NCBI GenBank assembly: GCA_024704765.1
Contig: JAKMXF010000233.1
Location: forward strand, 186,001-250,000
DNA from: Oopsacas minuta
Taxonomy: Eukaryota; Porifera; Hexactinellida; Lyssacinosida; Leucopsacidae
DNA: 64,000 nt
Direction: 5' to 3'
Shown here: positions 31,501 through 40,500 of the stretch, one piece after another
Position numbering within the stretch: the first letter of the stretch is position 1
How the letters are laid out: each line of letters opens with the position of its first letter
Position numbers and translations under genes: made by a program
Notes under the pieces: model-generated
What the model saw: the letters and a program-made list of their open reading frames with translations, nothing else
Told to the model about the DNA's origin: nothing
Database searches by the model: none

Positions 31501-31650
31501 ATCCGCGACCTGTTCCTCAAGAGACTCCATTTTATACTTTATCTTCTCAATGCTAGAATCCTCCTTCGTTAGTAATTGTATATTATCCACGAGTTTCTGT
31601 AGAGATGTATCTCCATTTACAAGAGGAACATTTACATTCAACTGAATCAT
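25549..31650 (-). CDS. Coiled-coil protein with C-terminal TRAF-type MATH domain, five exons
   Basis: Exons (minus): 31650-31468, 31027-30831, 27570-27420, 27210-26905, 26259-25549. Junction phases 0, 2, 0, 0 agree at every boundary, with donors CAG|GTAATT, CAG|GTATGT, AAG|GTCAGT and AAG|GTTTGT. The total is 515 codons. Residues ~1-280 are heptad-rich coiled coil (KMESLEEQVADIVVRV; LEKLNRLSESIDVLQED; LENENVKLLEKIDQLQFEN). An acidic linker (DPETDEEIIEYSSDEEG) follows, then the last ~150 residues form a MATH/TRAF-C domain (YVWLVDS, IGALLDFSMAK, GFYVTMLPGNNDKKLKWPF, FRVILLNYNNND). There is no RING or TRAF zinc finger, so E3 ligase activity is not expected; an adaptor role for receptors or the cytoskeleton is an inference. 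CDT1 lies inside intron 2 on the opposite strand. Confidence 0.85.
27675..27822. repeat. Pogo-like MITE in intron 2 of MATH gene
   Basis: CAGTAGAACTCAGCTAGCAA on the left; right complement CAGTATAACTCTGATAAGAC. 148 bp, non-coding. Confidence 0.7.
27965..28249. repeat. Pogo-like MITE interrupted by a hAT-like MITE
   Basis: Left end ACTGAGAAACCTCGTTAATA; right end TAGAGGTTCCAC, broken at its last bases by the insertion at 28079-28240 and completed after it. Roughly 115 bp without the insert. Confidence 0.7.
28079..28240. mobile_element. 162-bp hAT-type MITE with perfect 8-bp target duplication
   Basis: Ends CAGGGTGTTATC and, on the other strand, CAGGGTTTCATC. GGTTCCAC stands directly on both sides (28071-28078 and 28241-28248). 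The 8-bp duplication and CAG termini are hAT hallmarks. It inserted into the right end of an older pogo-like element about 115 bp upstream of the CDT1 start. Confidence 0.85.
28358..30316 (+). CDS. CDT1: DNA replication licensing factor CDT1, 652 aa, single exon
   Basis: CDT1 loads MCM2-7 onto origins with ORC and CDC6 in the nucleus and is restrained by geminin and CRL4-Cdt2. Residues 5-12 (QTLLEGFF) are a canonical PCNA-interacting PIP box at the extreme N-terminus, where CDT1 normally has its PIP degron. Residues ~13-290 are basic, S/T-P rich and probably disordered (SPLK, TPLKSP, SPTKK), with likely CDK sites. Residues ~299-445 are the geminin/MCM-binding winged helix (ILLEHFRCIDVVLSMVERR; FEKLQRAVTTMCGKQMT; HNRFLRALVPPIILPNDKIKRW). 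Residues ~520-640 are the C-terminal MCM-binding winged helix (RIPEICSIVRNMYLAEQRG, LPWADVLYKLRDSH). Length is near the animal norm of 550-740. It is intronless and nested in an intron of the opposite-strand MATH gene. Confidence 0.93.
   Translation: MSNSQTLLEGFFHANGRKRQNTGSIPISKRSKELTPAKSILSLDYISLQKEQIKQQPVPQPIIRKAKLAPARKPRACKKLMQATAPPPTTRSSKRNAKLAPKETFLKLGKALSHNKSPLKSSTPLNSGFKALSATKQDTQQLVEPKITSPISSPTILKIPTPGGSTMEQIKRVRNKLLQQSSKNYNIPPLPNQTDKPSLAQRLAEPTIVELSRNSNETLKPIETPSEASCMSPSKKDCIIRKLALLKTPEKSPKMKEFKELQFTSPTKKSINTTPLKSPQYKNSYHLAADSQTPISYTQSILLEHFRCIDVVLSMVERRKESCSFEKLQRAVTTMCGKQMTLRNLAQIMHLYPTAFSLSYQPIRTSIHSPRRGQFQLIIVANNDFHSESPTDSSEGKTLTNQGMLARKNQFLTYIIEYLKGYHNRFLRALVPPIILPNDKIKRWHPEFNLETVPSIPEGNMPQKPQTNTPQTAKQILASSQELLPTRISRVMLKFTEENSTQDSTIDSNSKVSYNDSNELKGISKNLIERIRIREQEKAKLNMIRDDTVLHKLDMLERIPEICSIVRNMYLAEQRGTLPWADVLYKLRDSHHSKMEQKYLEEHLQLLLEILPQWISVVNPKGTKFLKVKRNTPLNTLLSDLEREKARLDTEQ
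30580..30682. repeat. Hairpin-forming inverted-repeat element just after CDT1
   Basis: GAAACTTGTTTCAACTCCAC on the left; its complement with one mismatch (GAAACTTGTTTCAGCTCCAC) on the right. 103 bp. A transcript would fold into a long stem. Inside the MATH gene's intron 2. Confidence 0.7.
31330..31430. repeat. Family-B pogo-like element in intron 1 of MATH gene
   Basis: CAACTCTCGTTATATTGAAG then GACCATATTTGTACAC, the internal signature shared with copies in the WD40 gene. The right end is GATATAATGCGGG. Confidence 0.6.
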
Positions 31651-32368
31651 TTTTACAATAATTTATGTACAAAATTCTGTTTTTTGATATAAATCTTTCT
31701 ATTTATACTGCCCCAATCCTTACTACTCTCAGGATTCGCCTGAAGGTTCAAAGCAATGGCTTACATACTGCTATGGGATTGCATTGATTTAGTTGGGCTC
31801 TGATGGTTTAATGAGTAAGCTAAATGATTAATGTATTGTGCATAAGACTTCTGTGTGTATAAGCTGTAGGGATTAGAATTATTATAGACATAATCTTGGA
31901 ATATTTCATACAAATATGCTCAGTACTGTATGTGGGAAACGTGGAAATTTCACCGTTGGAGATTGGATAAATTGAATTTCCAGAGATAGTTTTGCAGGAA
32001 GGATTCAGATCCAGCCCATAAGGACGATACAAATTATCACAAACGTCCTCTAGGCATATGATTTTTGACGATATTATATTTAGGAGCGTAAAAATTGTCA
32101 ATCTTTCCCTATGCCATGATCACGCTATTTACTGCACTGATTTAGGTATATAAGAATTTGAGAGGAGGACGTCTCCGTGTTATATTTATATTAAATGAGA
32201 TGTCTCGAACCACTCCCAGAAATTTCAATATTTTGGTAATTTAATAATTTTTAATATAATGGCGAATTATAACTTAATTCATTAAACTACAAATTTCCAA
32301 ATTGTCAATATTCCAAAAATCTAGAAAATGTAAAATTATTTATGAAGATACGTACATAGAAATTAATA

Positions 32369-32529
32369 CAGTAGAACCTCCTACAATGGACAAATTTTGG
32401 ACAGGACTGTTGTCCTTTGCTTTGTAAAGAGGTTGTTCGCATATCGGTAATTGCTTACTTATTACTTTAATGATAAAATCAAAAGAGTGCGAATCAAGTC
32501 TCTTGTGTCCATTTTGGGAGCTTACACTG
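32369..32529. repeat. Pogo-like MITE
   Basis: CAGTAGAACCTCCTACAATG on the left; right complement CAGTGTAAGCTCCCAAAATG. 161 bp, non-coding. Confidence 0.75.
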
Positions 32530-32572
32530 TAATTATTAATATTTATACCTGTTTAGCTGGTTCAGAAGTATC

Positions 32573-32603
32573 AATAAACAAACAAACAAACAAATAAACA
32601 AAA
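32573..32603. repeat. (AAAC)n simple repeat
   Basis: Short run of AAAC/AAAT tetranucleotides. Confidence 0.8.
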
Positions 32604-33004
32604 TATACGGCATATCATTTTATAGCCGAATGAGTTTTGTTATTGCATATATTATGGTGAATCAATAATATGTAAATTGAGTACCCAAACAAATAAACAT
32701 TGTGATTAGCATGTATCATGTTTGAGTTTGGATGAATACTGATTCCTGAATTTAGTGATTTCCTCCTTTTAAAGCTAACAATACAATTTTTGTCGTGTTT
32801 CTGAAAATTGCAAATTGGTATATTTAGCATAATTAAAATATTTACTGCTTTCTGGTGCATCCTAACAAGCTTCTTACATAACTTAATTTAGAGAGGCTGT
32901 ATAGCAATTTTTCTTTCCTATTCAAATAATTAGGAAACTTCCTCTATACTGTAATGATTAAAAACTAGATGGATTGCTCAAAACACTTTCCATAATTGAT
33001 ACTA

Positions 33005-33091
33005 GAGTGGGACCTGTAAAATCTGGAAGACCTCTATAATCAGACTCAATTTTCATATCCCAACGAGTGTCGGTTTATGCAGGTTCTACTG
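33005..33091. repeat. Pogo-like MITE, short
   Basis: Left AGTGGGACCTGTAAAATCTG, right complement CAGTAGAACCTGCATAAACC. 87 bp. Confidence 0.6.
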
Positions 33092-33282
33092 TACTAACAA
33101 CATACTTGCTGTATGGCCCCGAGCCTAGCTGGTATCCTTATGGGAAAATATAGCCAACAGGTAACTGGTAGCGTTCCAAACTGCTTAGCCTAATTTAGAC
33201 GCTACCGCTGCAATACTTAATAGTGAATAAAGAATAAAATACGATTAAATAATTAGACATAGCAATTCAACTCCTAATTATA

Positions 33283-34125
33283 TCACTTATTCTTCCCGCT
33301 TACTCTCTCATACCTCTCATGAGCAGATTCAGTCGACAGAAGTACCCTGTGGTTTTGAAACTGTTGAGAAGACAAAAAGCGTGCATCAGTCCCTAATAAT
33401 CTGTCTAGAATCTCAAAATTACCGAAATTCCCCACAAAGCTATAATGATGGAAATCATGCCACTCATTCGAGAAAACAAATGGTAAATGGTATCCCGTAT
33501 GGTGTATAATACTAATATACTGCGCTAGCAATACCCATAAGATTATCACAAATATATGTCCGCCGAGTATAAGTGGTCCAAGAATTGTACTCAAGGAATT
33601 GCACAGTAAGTGTTCTAATGGATGTGAATGTAAACTGGCAGCTGTACAAGGAGAAGTCCATTCGTGATGTATTTTGTGTATGTGCTTGTATAAGAAAGGA
33701 GTGTGTAGTAGACGATGTGAAATGTGAAACCAGATTTCCTGGAATGCTATGTACCCGAGGACAAGTAAAGAACTTTCTAGAAAACCTGGCAAAACTGGGC
33801 TAGCCGAAATACCTCGCATAGCGGCAAGCGTGGAGAATTGAATTGATGCACATAGAGTAACTACTAATTGGTTGAAAAGGCCGTAAGCTATTGCACGCTT
33901 AAATTTATCCACATCAATAGGCAGTTTCTTGTTTCGTTGTATCTTGTGTTTGGCGATAAAATGAGGCTGGCCTGTTAAGTCGACGTAACTGAAAAATGCG
34001 ACAAACAACCAGTAAAAGCAATTAATACATATCCATGGGAAGATGGAGAATATTATGAAATTGTTGTGATTGCATAGGTCTAGGATTAGCGTCCAGAGAC
34101 GAGAAGTGTAAGACAATGATTCCAT
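33283..34125 (-). CDS. FAXDC2: Fatty acid hydroxylase superfamily protein, FAXDC2-like, 280 aa
   Basis: A membrane-bound di-iron oxygenase-type protein of the sterol desaturase/C4-methylsterol oxidase superfamily, expected in the ER. The histidine clusters are complete: HRLLH (137-141), HKIHH (150-154), HSHPLEH (166-172), HHTGYH (208-213) and HDFHH (223-227). Hydrophobic segments at ~20-47, 85-105, 115-135 and 180-205 fit the four-span fold. [16 protein letters not shown] and GTDARF are family hallmarks. Best match in pattern is FAXDC2; methylsterol monooxygenase 1 is the alternative. The substrate is not determined. Single exon. Its start is 442 bp from the divergent start of the EF-hand/WD40 gene. 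Confidence 0.87.
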   Translation of the reverse strand: MESLSYTSRLWTLILDLCNHNNFIIFSIFPWICINCFYWLFVAFFSYVDLTGQPHFIAKHKIQRNKKLPIDVDKFKRAIAYGLFNQLVVTLCASIQFSTLAAMRGISASPVLPGFLESSLLVLGYIAFQEIWFHISHRLLHTPFLYKHIHKIHHEWTSPCTAASLHSHPLEHLLCNSLSTILGPLILGGHIFVIILWVLLAQYISIIHHTGYHLPFVFSNEWHDFHHYSFVGNFGNFEILDRLLGTDARFLSSQQFQNHRVLLSTESAHERYERVSGKNK

Positions 34126-34567
34126 TCACTCTGTATAATAAGTATAATAACTACATCACTTGTCTATATCTACTATTAATACTAGGACAAGAAAGCTATC
34201 CTCTAAGCATATCCTCGTAACACTAAGATCAACTTACCACTAACAATGAACACATTCATATATATGGACAGAATGGGCAGAACATCATTTGAAATAGTGA
34301 TACGACTTGACTTTTGTAGATTTTTTATCGCTCTAATATGCGTAAATACTAAACAATTTGCCAACAGTCCCTATTTAAAAATAATTTTTGAAGGTCAATA
34401 CGTCATATTTTGCTAAGTGTTGCAAAATATTATTCGCGTTTTTAGCTATTATAACCGATAATTATGAACTCCTGATATTCTCTAACTAATTCAGTATTCA
34501 TACATTCAAAATCACAGATTTCTTGTATTAATCACGAAATTTATATCAATTAACATACAAATCTAAA
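34126..34567. promoter_or_regulatory. 442-bp divergent intergenic region (possible shared promoter)
   Basis: Lies between the start codons of the FAXDC2-like gene (-) and the EF-hand/WD40 gene (+). AT-rich, with no element I can name. A bidirectional promoter role is inferred from position only. Confidence 0.35.
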
Positions 34568-37500
34568 ATGTCAATATCTCTAGCTGCGCCTCTATCCTCT
34601 CCCTCCTCTGCTATAATTGAGAAGTCATCCGCCAGTGGAGAGGGATATGACAAGATTGAGGACAGTGTTAATCTCCAGCACCTCATGAAGCTTATGTCGA
34701 TATTTCAGGTAAAATGTTTATTGTATTCTCTCCTTAAATTCAACTATAGTAGACCCTCACTAATTCGAACAGGGACAAACATTGGAAAATGTTCTAAAAT
34801 CCAATTCTACTACGGTCAAACACATAATATTATATTACACATCTTGGCAGCCATTTATCATTTGTACAACTTTCGGAAAAATGTACTCTTTGAATCTTTC
34901 ACTTATCCAAACGAATTATTTTGCAATAATTGGAACAGTGCTGTTCAGATTAGTGAGGCGTATTGTATTTCCTCTCAGGTATAATCGATAATTAGCATCC
35001 CATTGCCCGAGTGCTTCTGTATCGCCGGTACTTTTCTATAGGAAGCTATACAGTTTCCAACCATAGAGACAACTAATTTTTTGTTGATGTTTACTTTATT
35101 ATCTTTGTACCAACAAACCAACACATTCTGCGATAAATTACCTCTAAAATGGTTTCGTATATGAAAGAATCCTTGTTTATGTTTGTTGTTAATAAAAATG
35201 CATATGTTGTAATTATATTTGTGTCGGGTAATTAAGAGATAATTTATACGAGAGAATCCATATGTTTATTCGATTTGTCTGCTTCATAGAGTGCGGATGA
35301 GAATGGAAGTGATGGATTGGACTTAGGAGAGTTTCAACACGCGTTTAAAGAGATTCTTGGTACAAACAAGTCAGATAAACAGGTATATATCGGGTGATAT
35401 GTCGAGTTTACTGTCGTCAATTACCGTTGTATCGAAAGCTCAAGGGATCGTGATAATTACTTCCATATAAGTGTAGTTTGATATGACCGATAAAATATAT
35501 GATACTTTGACGGTTTGGAACCATATTTGTACAACTTCAGACTTTGATCAGCTGGTTTCGATATATTCGTGTTTGACATGAGCTTATATTAATTCATAAA
35601 TTCTATTTACTAAAATAGTGTCATTTTTGTTAAATATCTAATACACTGGCTTTAATAATAATTTTTATATTTCAATAATTCATGTTTTTCATTATTTATT
35701 GGAAATTATTTACCACTTCTGATCATTATTCCATATTATTAATTTTCTCCAGCTTAAGTCTATGTTCATGAAAGTTGATACTAATAGTGATGGAACAGTT
35801 GATTGGGTTAGAATGAATTGATTATCATATACTAATAGTTTAACATATTTTAAGAATATTTTCTATTTCTCGTATAGGACGAGTTCTGTACTTACATGTT
35901 GTTAGAATACCAAGAGAAGGATAGCATGAATAACTCTGAAGGAGAAGTGAGATATATTCTTATATACAGTGGAGTTCGCATATTAGCAAGTCGTACAGTG
36001 CAACATCTATAAGCGGGGAGTGGTGAATGGGGCATACTTTAGAGATACTTTCCCTCACATCATTGAAATTTACCTCTATAATTGGGGAATTCTACGGAAT
36101 CTTTTCTTGAATAATCAATTTTTGTGCTAAATTTGGAAAAACCGGGTATTTTGGGTTTCTCAGAAGAAAATTTCTTACAAATTTGTATATTCAACCAAAA
36201 ACCTTAGGGCATTATGGAGGTTTATCAGGAGATTCGCCGGCGCGACTTCCCCCACCTATAAATGTTCTACTGTATATTGCACGAATTTCCCTTGCTATTA
36301 GAGGAATTATTTCCAATACAAAATGGCGAACACCACTGTACTTGCATAGTAACTACGTAGTAATTTCACTGATATATATCTATTTAGTTAACATTTGTAT
36401 TATGTAGATGCCATTTATGAACACAATTAGAAAGGTATCGCACAGGCAAGTGTCCTAGCTCAACTATCAGTCTTCTATAAGCTGTTACAATAGAATTTGT
36501 AAGGTTAACTTATAAATAACAACAAAAGGTATAGGAAATGCTGTATCCTAGAATTGTAGCTTTATGACCCTGATAGTGGCTGGGATTACGTCATTTATAG
36601 CGTAACCTCCACAGACGCCGAAATTTTACCTCGTTTCTGCCAAATTCGCAGTTTGTGGAGGTTGATTTGTATGGGGTTAGGAATTCGCTCTATAATTATT
36701 TTTCAGTCCGTTTCCATTTGTGAAGATTTTACTTTATATGTATTTTAGTCCACACAGAGACATTCTAAGTAGAATAAGCTTCTACCATCACGAGACCCCG
36801 AGGTATCAAGATTCAAGTACAAGTGTATGTAATGCTTCTCCTTGTGATGGTAGATTCATAACTTACTCTAAGGAAGGAGCTGTAGCATTATGGGATACGA
36901 AAATGAGTTTACTCAAATCATACCACGTGAGTTAGTTCAGATAATCGCAAAAATACATACTATTAACACTTCCATTATTTTCCCTGCAAAAATCACCAAA
37001 TTTCTTTGAGACTTCAATCACTCTAAATTTATAAGCTCTATTTACACAGATAGATACATCTCGGTTGAAACAGCTTTGGGTATTAGATGCTATATACATG
37101 CAGAATACTGGAAAGGTTATAACAGCTACTACAGACGGAGAAATAAGTAATGTAAACCAGAATTATTTTGCTATTAGAATTATTTTTTATCTTTTTAGAT
37201 TTCTATGAACTCGGTTCACCTTCTTGCGAGAGACATATTCGTATTTCTGGTCTACCCTTTAATCCAATCACTATTGATTATTGGTTAGTTACTTGTATTA
37301 CAGCCAACTCCAGTTATATTGAACACGAATATATAGAAATACCCGCTTATATCGAGGTATAAGATTGTACAAATATGAAAATAGGGAATTTTAAGTTTAA
37401 TCTATATTATTAAGTCTCAATTGTTGTTTGTCCGTTGAATACCTCGAGGCGCAATGTGACGAGCCAAAGGCTCGTAAACTTGTGTAATGGCATTGTTTGA

Positions 37501-40500
37501 CTGATTACTCTTTCGGTAAATTAGGTGCGATGCTCCATCCGGTAACACTGGTGTACTTATATTTGGAGATGCTGATGGAGGTGTAGGGACGATATGTTTC
37601 AGTAATTTACAGAGTAGTATATTCGGTCTACAAACTGGAAATAAGCAAGGTTTGTCAATTTTACTTTAAACTAAGAGCTCGGCTATGCAATATATTTTAT
37701 TATATTTTTGTAGTTTGCTATCATAAACTGAATTGGTATGACTTGTTGATGTGCAAGTATGATGATTGTGTAGTGCAGTACTCTGAAAAGGTATTATTTG
37801 TTAACTTCTGGAAACAAATTAGAAATTTACAGCGAAACTGGCCAGACAATGGCCGTACCAATTATCCTGGAGTCTACATTGAATGTATGGAATTTATCGG
37901 ATCACTCATGGCGTATCTATGGAAATGCCGTAACACTATCATTTTGCATCACCGCACCGTGCCTGTATTACCCTCTTTCTATTTTTCCCATACTATAAAA
38001 TATTTTGAAGTCCAACAATTGCATAATTGAGCAGCAAATTCTCGAGAAAATTTACATTTTGACGTTTCATTTTGGGTTGAATCTTTCGCTCTGAATAAAT
38101 CGCTAAAACCATGGAATCAAGTGATCATCTGGTTATTTATTATTTTAATTGCTTTAGCTTCACAGAGAGTGGACAAGGAAAGTCCAATACTGTGCTAATC
38201 TTAACTGTTTTGTATCTTGCAGTACAAACACGAATACAGCCTTAATTCTATGTGACGTAGACAGACGTCGTAAGACTAATGTATTCAAGGTTAATAAAGG
38301 AGTTAATTCGTTTGAATATTCATCACAATGGAATGTTATAGTTACCGGAGGATTAGATAGACTGCTGAGAATGTGGAATCCTTACGTCACGACTACACCA
38401 ACTGCTGTAATACTTTATTTCATAATTATATAATTTCGTCAGCTGTAATCAAAAAATATACAAAAGGCGAGACAATTAAGGTTTTTCACAAGTCTTGGCG
38501 GGACAGTTGGCAAGTATGGAACACTTCGTATCAGCCTAAAAATCATTGAGTCTTAATACAGTAGAATTTGCTTATTAGCAACTGTTATAGAAGCAAAACC
38601 CAGTTGCTAATAAGCCATCTCCATGGTATAAGAATTTGGTTGAAACAGCAAATTTGCACCAATTTGTACTACTTTTTTGGTTGAAGAATTTTGAATTATA
38701 ATCTGCTAATCAGCTGGTGTGAGACATTTATTTATCCGCTATTCCATATGAATTCCTTTGTTTAATTTCCAGTTTCTACGTGGACACGAATCTGCAATTC
38801 TCCACCTTGTCATAAACAATACAGACGGTCAGATAGTGAGTTTATCTAAAGACAGTTTAATCAAAGTATGGGATATACAGAATCATGGCTGTATACAGAC
38901 AATAAACTGTCAGAAGGGTGCCGATCCAGCACTACACCCCCCTACAGCTCTATGTCTACACGACAAGAAACATGTCTTATTGCTTGGAGCTTACCAGTTA
39001 CTTAAGCTTGAAAATGAAGAGAAATCTCCTAACGCATTTTCTGAGGCTGTTACTCATCATAGTCCATTATGTACTGCTCTGTATAATGAGAATTTTAATC
39101 AGGTTGTTAATAAGAGTATGTTATAGAGAACAAGTATAAGTAGTTGAGGCAAATATCGAATCGTTAGACGTTTTATGAATGTTTACTGACAGTTTTAGAT
39201 CAAATTATAGTTAATTCGATAGCTCAAGGACCCGTGATGATTACTTCGATATAATTGATGAAGTTATGTGACTTTAACTCCATATTTGTACAATTTCAAA
39301 CTTCTATAAAGCGGCTATTTAGATATATCCGAGCGTGTTTGATATAACGGGGAGTTGACTATACTCTCCCTCTTCCAGCTATAATTACGTTGCAGAACTT
39401 GTACTGTCTCTGCTTAGATTTCGGGTCATATACACGTCTGGGTCTCGAAATTGTATTCTTTATTTGAAGTGGGTATTAAGCGAATTGTTGTTCATTGAAA
39501 AATATACCGATATACAGTCATATCAGCTCCCATTATATAACACATATATTTCGGAATACCTGGTTTAATTGAATAAATTTCTGCAGTACCTTGAGTTTTA
39601 ACATGGATCGCGGGAGTTGATAGTAGTAGACAATTCGTACTCCTTCGTATTATTAACAATATTCTACTGTTTACAGATAGTTTGTGGATGTATGGGGTCA
39701 GTGATTAGTGTCTGGGATGTAGAGACTGGAGAAAAGGTAATCCAATACTCTAAAGTACATGGAGATAGAGAGATAACTTCTATGACGTTTGATCCTTCTG
39801 GTAGAAGGCTGTTAACTGGGGGAAGAGATGGAAAAGTTAAGATTTGGAACTTCAATAATGGAGCTTGTCTCTCTGAAATTGATATGGGGGATACTTCGGA
39901 GGTATCTAAGGTTATATGTAATTTTTTTGTTTTCTGATTTGTAATTTTACAACAAAGCAGTAGCACTACATGCATCGAATACTGAAAATTTTCAAAGAAT
40001 ATTTTATATTTTTAGATAACTTCTCTCTTAATGATTGGAGACAAAATAGTGACTGCTGGTTGGAACAGAAAGTTGGGATGTATCAGGTTAGGATTATTAT
40101 ATATATATCAACTCCCCGTTATATCGAGCACGGACATATCGAGATCCCCGGTTACATCATTGTCTGACATTGTTCAAATATGGTCCCAAACCGTCAGAGT
40201 TACATATATTCATCGGTTATATCGAACTCCGATTCTATCGATGTAATTATCACGGTCTCTTGAGCTTTGATATAACTGAGGTTGACTGTATTTTCTACTG
40301 AGATATTTCTCTATAGAGATAATAAAGTAACAAAGAAGACAATAGAACAATTCTTCGGTGTAGGAGTACATCAAGAAGATATTCTATGTTCTGCTCTACT
40401 ACCTCCTAATATAATTGCATCAGGTAGTTATAAAGGAGAGATATTCTTGTGGAATTTAGATGTACAAAAGTTATTGAAAAAACTCTACTCTTCTGCGGGA

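Larger units (their letters stand above)
31651..33282. other. Intergenic, mostly repeats
   Basis: No gene found. Two pogo-like elements (32369-32529 and 33005-33091) and an AAAC-type simple repeat at about 32573-32603 account for part of it. Confidence 0.5.

Noticed and set aside
37743-38030. Open frame continuing past exon 10 of the EF-hand/WD40 gene
   Set aside because: The extension has no WD40 pattern, and the next true propeller segment (EWTRKVQY..CFVSCS) is found only after splicing to 38166.
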